DNA of 64,000 nucleotides from an uncultured Eubacteriales bacterium (GCA_900545585.1 UQZR01000007.1:25198-89197), one strand, 5' to 3'. Positions 8,414 through 16,070 are shown, counted from the stretch's first letter. The notes: generated by a model from the letters alone, not told the origin. Numbers and translations: made by a program.

Positions 8414-8890
8414 TCAGTTCCGCGAGCATTTCTCCGCATCGATGGCAAGCACCACCATCAGCGCGTACAGGGCGTTTTCCTTCTCCGCCACGTCGATGAC
8501 GTAGGTGTCCGTCCAGTGGAACAGCTCCTTGGATACCGAGGCCACCTGCTGTCCCGCTGCGTCCACGATAGCGTAGTCCCACTCCATGAAGCTGCCCTCT
8601 ACCCGCCAGCCGTTGAAGTCCAGCGTGAACGACGGTCGCAGGAACGTGAACTCTTTGCGGATGGTGCCCACGCACTGCTCCCCAATGTACAGGTCAAACT
8701 TGGGAAGGAAGGTGAACACCTGCTGCTGTACTGTGGCGATGTGCTGCCCCATAGGGTCGAGGATATGCAGACAGTGTCCCCACGACAGCTTGCCCTCCAC
8801 TGTGAAAGCCACCGCGCCGTTCCCGTCCATGTGGTAAATGTCGTAGCTGTCGAACCACGAAAACATCCGCTGCTTGAAATAGAGCTTCAT
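8414..8890 (-). CDS. LURP-one-related (tubby C-like) family protein
   Basis: A 158-residue protein beginning MKLYFKQRMFSWFDSYDIYH. It shows the repeated beta-strand pattern of LURP-one-related/tubby-C-like proteins (YFKQRMFSWFDSYDIYHMDG, VEGKLSWGHCLHILDPMGQH, VQQQVFTFLPKFDLYIGEQ, FTLDFNGWRVEGSFMEWDYA, ELFHWTDTYVIDVA). These are small beta-barrels of unknown function in bacteria, related to scramblase-like folds. The second ATG (8890) is chosen because the GAGG site is nine bases away, against three for the first (8896). The upstream small membrane protein gene runs into this one in another frame. Confidence 0.75.
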   Translation of the reverse strand: MKLYFKQRMFSWFDSYDIYHMDGNGAVAFTVEGKLSWGHCLHILDPMGQHIATVQQQVFTFLPKFDLYIGEQCVGTIRKEFTFLRPSFTLDFNGWRVEGSFMEWDYAIVDAAGQQVASVSKELFHWTDTYVIDVAEKENALYALMVVLAIDAEKCSRN

Positions 8891-9155
8891 ATTCATGCAC
8901 CTCACTCTCTGCCCCTATTGTACCAGCCGCCGGGAAGATGCGCAAGCGTCCGCAGGAGGGGCACTCGCCTTTGTTCGCCGCCACCAGCTTGATGACAGCC
9001 CACGGGATGCAGACCGGTCCGGCGATAAGCCCCACCATCCACTTGCGCAGGATGATGCTGTCGATATCACCCACCATGACGTAGTGGGCGTAGATGGTGC
9101 GGTTCACCGCCCAGTAGCCCACGAGACTGTACAGAATCGCCAAAACAGTTTCCAT
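8694..9155 (-). CDS. Small membrane protein with zinc-knuckle-like CPSC, frame runs into next gene
   Basis: The ATG at 9155 follows GAGGAG. The first 65 residues look real: a hydrophobic N terminus (METVLAILYSLVGYW), a second membrane segment (MVGLIAGPVCIPWAVIKLV) and ANKGECPSCGRLR. After about residue 73 the frame runs for 200 bases inside the LURP-like gene in a different frame, which is unlike a normal gene end. In the +1 frame a TGA stands at 8902-8904, directly before that gene's ribosome site, so a single lost base near 8925 would explain the run-on. The intact protein would then be about 84 residues. Function unknown. Confidence 0.5.
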   Translation of the reverse strand: METVLAILYSLVGYWAVNRTIYAHYVMVGDIDSIILRKWMVGLIAGPVCIPWAVIKLVAANKGECPSCGRLRIFPAAGTIGAESEVHEYEALFQAADVFVVRQLRHLPHGRERRGGFHSGGQAVVGTLSAYPRPYGAAHRHSTAAGVHLPSQV

Positions 9156-9228
9156 GAAAATGCTCCTCTCCGTATCTTGATACCCGCAGTATAGCGAACG
9201 GGGCGGACAAACATTGTCCTTTCCAACA

Positions 9229-9266
9229 AAAAGTTCCGCCGGTGCAGTCGCACCGGCGGAACTTTT
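9229..9266. terminator. Perfect hairpin, probable bidirectional terminator
   Basis: Arms 9229-9245 and 9250-9266 pair perfectly over 17 bases around an AGTC loop, with AAAA and TTTT at the ends. It separates the minus-strand small membrane protein from the plus-strand gene at 9346. Confidence 0.75.
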
Positions 9267-9345
9267 ATCAATATCAGCAGAGTGACACAGGCTGTCCACC
9301 CTCTGCGGTATACTCGACAGCAGAAACGACAAGGAGGGCAAACTC

Positions 9346-9813
9346 ATGGATAAATGTGAGGAAATGCGGGCGCAGTTTGACCGCTTCTGCGATGGGCAGC
9401 TGACGGACTCCGGCACAACACAGATACAGGCCATCAGCAGCTTGCAGATGAAGAATATCCGCAAGTATTTTGTGCCGGGGATATACAGCTTCGACATTGT
9501 CGGTTTTCTGGATACCACGCTCCTCAAGACCGGCAGGGAGGGGTATCTGTTCACCGTGGACGGCGTGTACTACAAGGAGTTTCTGGAAAAGCCGGGACAC
9601 TTCCGCTACAACGATGTGGCAAAGACCGAGATCATCCTGCCGAAGCCCAAGGACAACGAAAGCACACTGGAGATCAGATTCCAAAATGGCCGCTGGGTGC
9701 GTCTGGTTGGTTACTTGCTGTACAAGACTGCTGCAAAACAGCTGCTGGACGGCCTGTGCGAGATCGCGGCGCGATACCCTGACGAGGACGATGAGGACGA
9801 GGACGAGGAGTAA
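9346..9813 (+). CDS. Hypothetical protein with acidic C-terminal tail
   Basis: 155 residues, preceded by AAGGAGG. The N-terminal third is helical (MDKCEEMRAQFDRFCDGQL), the middle resembles a bacterial PH-like beta fold (GFLDTTLLKTGREGYLFTVD, GVYYKEFLEKPGHFRYNDVA, LEIRFQNGRWVRLVGY), a helix follows (AAKQLLDGLCEIAARY) and the end is a run of acidic residues (DEDDEDEDEE). No enzyme motif is visible. PH-like domains of this sort often act as protein-protein or membrane contact modules; here that is only an inference. It stands alone between hairpins and a convergent regulator. Confidence 0.7.
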   Translation: MDKCEEMRAQFDRFCDGQLTDSGTTQIQAISSLQMKNIRKYFVPGIYSFDIVGFLDTTLLKTGREGYLFTVDGVYYKEFLEKPGHFRYNDVAKTEIILPKPKDNESTLEIRFQNGRWVRLVGYLLYKTAAKQLLDGLCEIAARYPDEDDEDEDEE

Positions 9814-9935
9814 GCTACACCCCTTCGTGCCATTTTATGGAAATTGTATATATTCTGCGACATAACGGCGGATAATTTGGTAAAATCTGCTGACACAGCG
9901 CAGATGTTGTGGTATACTGTGGTCGAATAAAAACG

Positions 9936-10169
9936 TTACTCGTCGAAGGTCAGGAATTTGTAGGGCGGTACGTCCAGTGCGGCGGCCACGTCGAACAGCG
10001 TGTCCAGCGACACTGCCTTGTTGATATTGGGCGCCTCCACATGGCCGATGAACGCCGGACTCAGCTCCAGCTTCTCGGCCAGCTGCTCCTGCGTCATACC
10101 CCGCAGCTTGCGGTAGTAGGCGATCTTCAGCCCGATCTGACGGTATTTGTCCGCATAGATAGTCTTCAT
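9936..10169 (-). CDS. XRE-type helix-turn-helix regulator
   Basis: A 77-residue single-domain DNA-binding protein. The Cro/CI helix-turn-helix is clear (IGLKIAYYRKLRGMTQEQLA followed by EKLELSPAFIGHVEAPN). Of three clustered ATG codons the third (10169) is used here because GGGAG is nine bases away; the first is directly on the site. It is divergent from the WYL regulator gene and could take part in controlling the cassette behind it, but its promoter region shows no obvious operator. Confidence 0.85.
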   Translation of the reverse strand: MKTIYADKYRQIGLKIAYYRKLRGMTQEQLAEKLELSPAFIGHVEAPNINKAVSLDTLFDVAAALDVPPYKFLTFDE

Positions 10170-10212
10170 GCACATCATCTCCCGCTACTATGGTAACGAA
10201 AAGGGACAATAA

Positions 10213-10241
10213 TTGACATGAGCCAACGGACATAGTATTAT
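10213..10241 (+). promoter_or_regulatory. Sigma-A promoter of the WYL regulator cassette
   Basis: TTGACA (10213-10218) and TATTAT (10236-10241) with a 17-base spacer, 51 bases before the WYL regulator start. No internal promoter of similar quality was seen before the next genes, so the cassette may be read from here. Confidence 0.75.
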
Positions 10242-10292
10242 ATTTAGTGGATATAAATATGTGTTTGACGGTGCATGAGAAACGGAGGAAAT

Positions 10293-11222
10293 ATGGAACA
10301 GCGATCCGAGCTGAAATCGGCGCGTCTGTTGGAGATATACACCCGCCTGGAGCAGGGACGCACCCTGAAGAAAGCAGATCTGGCGCAGGAATTTCACGTC
10401 ACGCAGCGGAGCATTCAGCGCGACGTGGAGGACTTGCGTTGTTTTCTCGCCGAGCGCCACCTGGAGCGGGAGGTCATCTACGACGGCAAGCAGCGGGGCT
10501 ACCGCATGGTGTCCGGCAACCCGCGGGGACTGACCAACAGCGAGATTTTAGCGGTGTGCAAGATTTTGTTGGAGAGCCGCTCCCTGCCCGCCAAGGATAT
10601 GGGCGGCATACTGGACAAGCTCATCGACTGTGCTGTGCCGCAGGAGAGCCAGAAGGCCGTGCGGGAGCTGGTGGCCAACGAGAAGCTGCACTACATCCCG
10701 CCCCACCACGGGCAGAGCGTGCTGGGCAGCCTGTGGGAGCTGGGGCAGGCCATCCGCAATCAGCAGGTCATTGAGATCGGGTACGAGCGCATGAAGGAGC
10801 CGAAGCTGGTGCAGCGCCGGGTGCAGCCGGTGGGCATCATGTTCTCCGAGTATTACTTCTATCTGACGGCGTTTTTGGAGGACAAGACGGACTTCGACAA
10901 CCCCGACGACCTGTTCCCGACCATCTACCGCATCGACCGCATCCGGTCGGTGAAGGTGCTGAACGAGCATTTCCGCGTGCCGTATGCCAAGCGGTTCGAG
11001 GAGGGCGAGTTCCGCAAGCGCGTCCAGTTCATGTACGGCGGGCGGCTGGAGCATATCCGCTTCCGCTACACCGGCCCGTCGCTGGAGGCGGTGCTGGACA
11101 GGCTGCCCACGGCGCAGGTACTCTCCGAGGATGCAGACGGCTGGCTCATCTCCGCCGAGGTCTTCGGCAAGGGCATTGAGATGTGGCTGAGGAGCCAGGG
11201 GGAGTGGGTGGAGAGAGTGTAA
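10293..11222 (+). CDS. WYL-domain transcriptional regulator
   Basis: A 309-residue regulator starting MEQRSELKSARLLEIYTRLE, with GGAGG five bases upstream. An N-terminal winged helix-turn-helix is seen (LKKADLAQEFHVTQRSIQRD, residues 28-47). The WYL region centres on RVQPVGIMFSEYYFYLTAFL, with FPTIYRIDRIRSVKVLNEHF after it, and a WCX-like C-terminal extension ends in FGKGIEMWLRSQGEWVERV. WYL proteins sense nucleic-acid or other ligands, and several (BrxR, CapW) repress phage-defence operons. Its position directly upstream of four unknown genes suggests it governs them. A degenerate copy of its last codons appears again at 12277-12308. Confidence 0.92.
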   Translation: MEQRSELKSARLLEIYTRLEQGRTLKKADLAQEFHVTQRSIQRDVEDLRCFLAERHLEREVIYDGKQRGYRMVSGNPRGLTNSEILAVCKILLESRSLPAKDMGGILDKLIDCAVPQESQKAVRELVANEKLHYIPPHHGQSVLGSLWELGQAIRNQQVIEIGYERMKEPKLVQRRVQPVGIMFSEYYFYLTAFLEDKTDFDNPDDLFPTIYRIDRIRSVKVLNEHFRVPYAKRFEEGEFRKRVQFMYGGRLEHIRFRYTGPSLEAVLDRLPTAQVLSEDADGWLISAEVFGKGIEMWLRSQGEWVERV

Positions 11223-11260
11223 GACAGAAGTTGGCACTTTTAGGAAGGAGTGAAACCGAC

Positions 11261-12151
11261 ATGAAAAAATATAACCCAATAAACTTGTATGTTGCGGCCA
11301 AAGTAAAGCCGCTGGAAAAAGAAGTTAAAGAGGGGTTAAATCAAGCGAAGAAACTTTTAGAAACAACGACATCCACGCTTGAGCAACAATCGGATATCGT
11401 AACTGAAGCGTTACAGCAGTTAGGCCAACTTGAATGGGACGTGTTGAATAAAACAAAGATAATTCTAGATGAAATACGGCATTCAAATAAATTCCCGAAC
11501 GAGATATTGGCAACTAGCGATTTCAGTAAACTGAATACTGCAATTCAGCGCGCATTCTGTGCTTATGAAAAAATACCGCAACCTTTAGGTGCGCTATTGC
11601 CAATTTTTGCGTCATTAGGCTTTGCCAGGACGGTAATAGAAGCTGCGGCTGCGTTGGACAGTGAACATGATACTTCTAATCCCACCAAGGTGATTTTAGA
11701 TCGTTTAAACATCAAACTAAATGAAAAAGGTGAAATACCTTCGATTGGCACAGGATGCTTATCCTTTGAAGAAAGCGGCGCATCGTACACCTACAAAGCA
11801 TTGTGGCCAACAGTATTGCCAATAGTAACACCAATAATACAGCCGCTTATTCCCACATTTCCGGCCATTGAGAAACTTAATGAGCATCAGGAAAAATGCG
11901 TTAGGCTCCACATAAAAATAAACAACGCGCAGATCACACTGCGGAAAATAGCTGCGCTGCACGGCAAGATTTTGGCACACAGCGAATATCTGCGTGGCAT
12001 ATCCTCACAATTTGATGGAGCTATGAAGAGTTTTACTGTGTCAGAATCACAAACCGATATGCTGCAGGGCGTCGTATTAGGAACGCTCCTCTACAATCTT
12101 TGTGATAAGCCTCTTTTGGTAAAGACCTCATCTGGAGGATATGATGTTTAA
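11261..12151 (+). CDS. Unknown helical protein, first gene of the WYL-linked cassette
   Basis: 296 residues from an ATG preceded by AGGAAGGAGTG, 38 bases after the WYL gene. Residues 14-75 look like amphipathic helices or coiled coil (KVKPLEKEVKEGLNQAKKLL). There is a hydrophobic stretch near 105-130 (PLGALLPIFASLGFARTVIE) and a Pro-rich hydrophobic segment near 185-205 (WPTVLPIVTPIIQPLIPTFP). A further helical part follows and the protein ends TSSGGYDV. No catalytic motif is recognised. Codon use is clearly AT-richer than in the flanking housekeeping genes, a sign of lateral transfer. Possible roles include a pore-forming or membrane-sensing component, but this is speculation. Confidence 0.75.
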   Translation: MKKYNPINLYVAAKVKPLEKEVKEGLNQAKKLLETTTSTLEQQSDIVTEALQQLGQLEWDVLNKTKIILDEIRHSNKFPNEILATSDFSKLNTAIQRAFCAYEKIPQPLGALLPIFASLGFARTVIEAAAALDSEHDTSNPTKVILDRLNIKLNEKGEIPSIGTGCLSFEESGASYTYKALWPTVLPIVTPIIQPLIPTFPAIEKLNEHQEKCVRLHIKINNAQITLRKIAALHGKILAHSEYLRGISSQFDGAMKSFTVSESQTDMLQGVVLGTLLYNLCDKPLLVKTSSGGYDV

Positions 12152-12276
12152 CACCCCACAAAAAACTTGTTTGCTGGCTATAAATAAAAATCCTTGCGGT
12201 GATTAACGTGGTCAGCGCAGGTAGTCAGAACAAAGAAAAGCGCTGGCTCACCTCTTTCGGCGGGGGAAAAGAGAAA

Positions 12277-12308
12277 TGGCTGAGGAGTTAGGGGGGTGAG
12301 GGAGCAGG
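12277..12308 (+). repeat. Degenerate copy of the WYL gene 3' end
   Basis: The sequence beginning TGGCTGAGGAG here matches 11184-11194 near the end of the WYL gene, and similarity continues through the following G-rich bases with a few changes. In one frame it encodes KEKWLRS followed by a stop, against EMWLRSQGEW in the intact gene. It suggests that the block between the two copies was exchanged or inserted at the 3' end of a WYL gene. Confidence 0.45.
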
Positions 12309-12366
12309 AAGGCCAATACTGTGCGAACACAAGCAAATTATCAAATAATGAAAGGAATACTGTGTT

Positions 12367-12564
12367 ATGAAGAAATTGACAAAAGTATTGATTGCTATCG
12401 GAGCCGGAGCGGCATGTGTGGTGACCGGAGGTTTGGCCGCGCCTGCAATCGGGGCGGCAGTAGGCTTGACTGGCACAACGGCCGCACATGTGGCGGGCAC
12501 GGTGATCGCTGCGGAAGCAGCTGGCGCAGCAATAGAAAAAGCCAAAGAGACAAAGAAAAAGTAA
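12367..12564 (+). CDS. Small Ala/Gly-rich membrane protein
   Basis: 65 residues. After the basic start MKKLTKV comes a nearly unbroken Ala/Gly/Val-rich hydrophobic region (residues 8-55, with VVTGGLAAPAIGAAVGLTG and AAHVAGTVIAAEAAGAA), and the end is the charged EKAKETKKK. The spacing of glycines resembles glycine-zipper membrane helices. AAAGGA lies about eleven bases upstream. It sits 16 bases before the next cassette gene, whose own hydrophobic core has the same composition. The family is not recognised; a membrane-inserting peptide or small partner of the larger proteins is plausible. Confidence 0.7.
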   Translation: MKKLTKVLIAIGAGAACVVTGGLAAPAIGAAVGLTGTTAAHVAGTVIAAEAAGAAIEKAKETKKK

Positions 12565-12579
12565 CAGGAGGAAAAGAAG

Positions 12580-13404
12580 ATGGCAAAGGTAAAAGTTGAC
12601 CCCGATGTTCAGAAACTCATTGACGAATACAACTCTGCATATAACATCCTCTGCAGAAGCGGAGAATTCCTCTACGGCGCTCGCTTAAGTGCAGCAAAAA
12701 CGATAGCAAATGTAGAAGATTTGGTGAATAGTATTGCAAACCATCCCAAAACATTTGACACCAATATCGAAGCTATTAAGTTTAACAAAGAAAAATTTGC
12801 TGGCGCACAAGAATTTGCAAAGCAAGAATATGAGAATGCGAAAAAAGGAGCGGTTGGTGCAGCCGCTGGTGTTGGCGCAGGCGGCGCTATAGCTGCAATG
12901 GGGCCAACAGCAGCTATGTGGGTCGCCACTACATTTGGGACAGCTTCCACGGGAACAGCTATTTCGGCTTTGTCCGGAGCTGCCGCAACAAATGCGGCAC
13001 TTGCTTGGTTGGGCGGTGGAGTAGCCGCCGGTGGTATGGCTGCCGGAAATGCTCTCCTTGCTCTCGCAGGGCCTATCGGATGGGGCATTGCAGGGGCATC
13101 ACTTGTCGCGACATTCTTCATCACCCGTAATAAGAAAAAGAAGATTGAGGCCGAAAAGCAAGAAACAATTTCGAAAATAAAACGAGCTATTTCTTCCACA
13201 AAAGAGTGCAGAGGCAAAATCGCAGACCTCCATGGACGCATAAATGATCTACGTTACAAGCTTATTCATGCAGAATCCCAGCTTCGTGAAGATGTGTATG
13301 GCGCAGATTATATGTCTCTCTCAGAAGACGCAAAGTTGGCCTTAGGCGCATTGGTGAACAACACCCTGAGCTTGTCTGAGCTACTAAATAAGACGATTGA
13401 TTAA
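12580..13404 (+). CDS. Unknown protein with long Ala/Gly-rich membrane region between helical domains
   Basis: 274 residues starting MAKVKVDPDVQKLIDEYNSA after AGGAGG. Residues 1-88 are helical and charged. Residues 90-178 form a long Ala/Gly-rich hydrophobic region (GAVGAAAGVGAGGAIAAMG, TFGTASTGTAISALSGAAAT, NAALAWLGGGVAAGGMAAG, GPIGWGIAGASLVATFFI) that could make a membrane hairpin. Next are a basic stretch (TRNKKKKIEAEKQ) and a coiled coil to about residue 250. The order helix, hydrophobic hairpin, helix resembles alpha-helical pore-forming or membrane-remodelling proteins, but no family is identified. It is followed by the fourth cassette gene after seven bases. Confidence 0.75.
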   Translation: MAKVKVDPDVQKLIDEYNSAYNILCRSGEFLYGARLSAAKTIANVEDLVNSIANHPKTFDTNIEAIKFNKEKFAGAQEFAKQEYENAKKGAVGAAAGVGAGGAIAAMGPTAAMWVATTFGTASTGTAISALSGAAATNAALAWLGGGVAAGGMAAGNALLALAGPIGWGIAGASLVATFFITRNKKKKIEAEKQETISKIKRAISSTKECRGKIADLHGRINDLRYKLIHAESQLREDVYGADYMSLSEDAKLALGALVNNTLSLSELLNKTID

Positions 13405-13411
13405 GACAGCT

Positions 13412-14869
13412 ATGAATGTAGAGCGAACTATAAAAAGCGGGCAGGAGCAAGCGGTGGCGGCGTGGATCAACCATCTGAACCAGGTACGCCTTGATGAGCT
13501 TTTTGAAGCATGGAGACAACAGGACATTAATCTGGAACGGGCGCAAGATAGCCTTGATGAGGCGCGTAAATTAATCTTTGAGCAAATCATTGCCAGAGAC
13601 CGTGGTGGCCTAAAAGGGATGCATGGTTTTATCGCAGAGGTGGCAGAAGTTGGTGTGCGAAATGCCAGAAATCTCGTGGATGGAATGCCCGCTGATACAG
13701 AATGGATCAATAACAATGGCCCCGCCGACTTGATTCGCAATGGGATTCAAATTCAGCAAAAGTTTGTTCAATCTGGAGGCAAGCTTTCCCTGAATGCAGT
13801 AGAAGAACATCTTAGGAAATATCCCGACTTTTTGAAAAACGGCGGGAAATATCAAATCCCAAAGGATTACTTCGAGAAAATCCAACGCTACCTCGCCATG
13901 ACACAGGAAGAGGCCAAGCAGCTCATATCTTCTGATAATGCCAACGGACTGTCGTACAAGCAGTGGGCGTGGGTGCAGAACTTTTTCAAAAGCGGAGAAA
14001 TCTCAATCAATGATCTTGAGCCTTCGCAGAACTCCTATGTCTCTGTCCAGCCCGGAAATATTGACAATACGTTGAATGATGTGCAAAATGAAATTGAGGA
14101 AACACATCATAATCAACAAGAAGCCGCATATGAACAAAGCAAGCCCAGTTTTGCCGAAGGCACAAAGGCTACCGCAATTGCGGCTGTTATCGAAGGTGGT
14201 ACAACCTTCGTTACAGAAGTTGTCAAAAAGCGCAAAGAAAAAGACTTTCGATCTTTTTCTGAAGATGACTGGATAGAGATACTGGGGAAAACAGGTATCG
14301 GTACCCTGCGAGGGGGAGTGCGTGGTAGTAGCATTTACGTTATGAGCAACTACACTGCAACACCTGCCGCTGTTGCCAGCGGACTCGTTACCGCCGCCTT
14401 TGGTGTAGCTGAACAAGCGCACCGTCTGCGTACGAAAGAAATCACGGAAACGGAATTTCTTGAAAATGCACAAATCGTGTGTTTAGATGCGTCAGTTAGC
14501 GCAGTGTCCTCTTTGCTTGGCCAAGCCCTAATTCCCATTCCTGTTCTCGGAGCAATCATCGGTAATACCGTGGGAACTATGCTTTACCAAATTGGAAAAA
14601 ACGATTTAGCGGAACGCGAGCAAAAGCTGTTGGCCAGCTATGCTGAGAACCAGAAAAAGCTCGACGCTGAATTAGCCGCGCATTATCAGCAGCAAATTGA
14701 TATGCTAAATCAGGAACTCGAAGTATATATGGTACTCCTAAACCAGGCGTTTGCGGCAGATATAAAAAAATCGTTTTACGGCTCTATAAAACTCGCTTGT
14801 TATGTGGGTGTCGCAAACGAAGAAATCTTAAAATCTAAGGAAGAAATCGATCATTACTTTATGGACTAA
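13412..14869 (+). CDS. Unknown 485-residue protein with central hydrophobic hairpins, last gene of cassette
   Basis: The ATG at 13412 lies seven bases after the preceding stop and lacks a strong ribosome site, so translation is probably coupled. The N-terminal 200 residues are helical and polar (VEEHLRKYPDFLKNGGKYQI, LSYKQWAWVQNFFKSGEISI). Residues from about 250 to 410 alternate hydrophobic helices with short loops (GTKATAIAAVIEGGTTFVTE, IGTLRGGVRGSSIYVMSNYT, PAAVASGLVTAAFGVAEQA, LIPIPVLGAIIGNTVGTMLY). A coiled coil follows (ASYAENQKKLDAELAAHYQQ). The pattern recalls conserved hypothetical proteins scattered among unrelated bacteria. No active site is visible. The gene ends in its own terminator, which closes the cassette. 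Confidence 0.78.
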   Translation: MNVERTIKSGQEQAVAAWINHLNQVRLDELFEAWRQQDINLERAQDSLDEARKLIFEQIIARDRGGLKGMHGFIAEVAEVGVRNARNLVDGMPADTEWINNNGPADLIRNGIQIQQKFVQSGGKLSLNAVEEHLRKYPDFLKNGGKYQIPKDYFEKIQRYLAMTQEEAKQLISSDNANGLSYKQWAWVQNFFKSGEISINDLEPSQNSYVSVQPGNIDNTLNDVQNEIEETHHNQQEAAYEQSKPSFAEGTKATAIAAVIEGGTTFVTEVVKKRKEKDFRSFSEDDWIEILGKTGIGTLRGGVRGSSIYVMSNYTATPAAVASGLVTAAFGVAEQAHRLRTKEITETEFLENAQIVCLDASVSAVSSLLGQALIPIPVLGAIIGNTVGTMLYQIGKNDLAEREQKLLASYAENQKKLDAELAAHYQQQIDMLNQELEVYMVLLNQAFAADIKKSFYGSIKLACYVGVANEEILKSKEEIDHYFMD

Positions 14870-14879
14870 TTAGGCAAAG

Positions 14880-14908
14880 GGAGGGAGCTTCAAGCTCCCT
14901 CCTCTTTT
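14880..14908 (+). terminator. Rho-independent terminator after the WYL cassette
   Basis: GGAGGGAGC (14880-14888) pairs with GCTCCCTCC (14894-14902) around TTCAA, followed by TCTTTT. It lies eleven bases after the last cassette stop. Confidence 0.85.
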
Positions 14909-14930
14909 CCCCCCTCTATTCACCTCTCCC

Positions 14931-15914
14931 TCATCCTCCCATCATCCTCCCCACGCAATCGCCCTTGCGCGGCAGGTAGCGGATGCGCTTCATGCTCTCG
15001 ATGTAGTGCGCCGGTACGCGCAGCTGCTTGCGCAGGTAGTTTTCGATCAGCTTCGGCATCCCCTGCGTGGCGTATTTACCCTTGCGCACGTCCTCCGAGA
15101 TTGCCCACGGCAGGCCGTTTTCCCGGCGCTGCTTGGGAGGTGTGTGCTGCCGCAGCAGATCGTACACGTCCTCCCGGAACGTGAGGACATCCTCAAACGC
15201 CATGCGCCCACGCTCCACAGCGTCCCGCTCCGCGCCCGTCCATGCGTCAGAGGCCAGCCGCAGCCCCATGCCCTTGATGCGCCGGTATGCCGTGTGCAGC
15301 GGCGGCACGTCAGGCGGCAGCGGGTCGAGCCGGTCGGTGGGATACAGAACGCGCACCTCGAACATACCCTGCACGCCCTCCGGCAGCGTGAGCCGCAGCC
15401 CCATGACCTCCGCGTCGCTGTACGGCTCGGTATCGGTCTGGCAGTCCCGCTGCGCCCAGTAGTCCCGCAGCCACGCGCACACCGGCGCGAACCGCTCCTG
15501 CGGCACTTGCAGGGACACAACGCTTTCGCCGATCAGCGACCGGCTTCGCAGGTTATGACCGTCCGCCGCCATCGGTGTGCCGCATTCAGAGCAGGCAAGG
15601 CTGGGCAAGTCCCATCCGTCATCCGCGTGGGCATTGAAGATCAGGTGGTGGCAGTTGGGGCAGTGGTAGTGGGGCGGCAGCGGGTTTACCGGCGTCGCGC
15701 CCAGCAGATGCGCCAGCAGCGAGTCGTTGGTGCAGCCCAACACCAGCACGCTGTCCTCTCCGAACGCCCGCCGCAGCGCCGCCGTGCAGTACCACATGGG
15801 CAGCAGCGGCCCACCCCGCGTCAGCCGCTGCTCCTCCAACAGCCGCCCGTAGACGGGAAACGCTCCCGCGCCGTAATGTTCCTCCGTCAGCCGTAGCAGA
15901 AAATCCTTTGTCAT
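14931..15914 (-). CDS. Stand-alone PolC-like protein lacking the polymerase active site
   Basis: 327 residues, starting MTKDFLLRLTEEHYGAGAF; AGGAGGG precedes the ATG at 15914. Residues 74-123 match the zinc module of Gram-positive PolC: TPVNPLPPHYHCPNC, then WDLPSLACSECGTPMAADGH, with Cys85, Cys88, Cys108 and Cys111 as the likely zinc ligands. The C-terminal part matches a later PolC segment (FEDVLTFREDVYDLL, SEDVRKGK, VPAHYIESMKRIRYLPRKG, against CRDDIMVYLI, ESVRKGK and VPEWYIDSCKKIKYMFPKAH as recalled for Bacillus PolC). The catalytic Asp-bearing block that lies between them in PolC is replaced by unrelated sequence, so it cannot polymerise. It may be a regulator, decoy or repurposed replisome contact. 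It is convergent with the WYL cassette. Confidence 0.75.
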   Translation of the reverse strand: MTKDFLLRLTEEHYGAGAFPVYGRLLEEQRLTRGGPLLPMWYCTAALRRAFGEDSVLVLGCTNDSLLAHLLGATPVNPLPPHYHCPNCHHLIFNAHADDGWDLPSLACSECGTPMAADGHNLRSRSLIGESVVSLQVPQERFAPVCAWLRDYWAQRDCQTDTEPYSDAEVMGLRLTLPEGVQGMFEVRVLYPTDRLDPLPPDVPPLHTAYRRIKGMGLRLASDAWTGAERDAVERGRMAFEDVLTFREDVYDLLRQHTPPKQRRENGLPWAISEDVRKGKYATQGMPKLIENYLRKQLRVPAHYIESMKRIRYLPRKGDCVGRMMGG

Positions 15915-16000
15915 TGTACGCCCTCCTTGTCCATTGTGGTAAAAGCTATTATAGCACATTGCGTGGACGGGGAGTGTCACAGCGCAAAGAAGACTGTGCA

Positions 16001-16025
16001 TTTTGCGCTGCTGGAAACAATAAAA
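16001..16025. repeat. Imperfect direct repeat, copy 1, flanking the permease gene
   Basis: TTTTGCGCTG followed by GGAAACAATAAAA recurs at 17312-17336 with few changes. Just upstream (15981-15988) AGCGCAAA is inverted relative to TTTTGCGCT, so each copy can form a hairpin. Confidence 0.5.
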
Positions 16026-16070
16026 GGCAGCGTAAGATTTCCCAAAGCGCATTCTGTTGGAAACAGTTTA

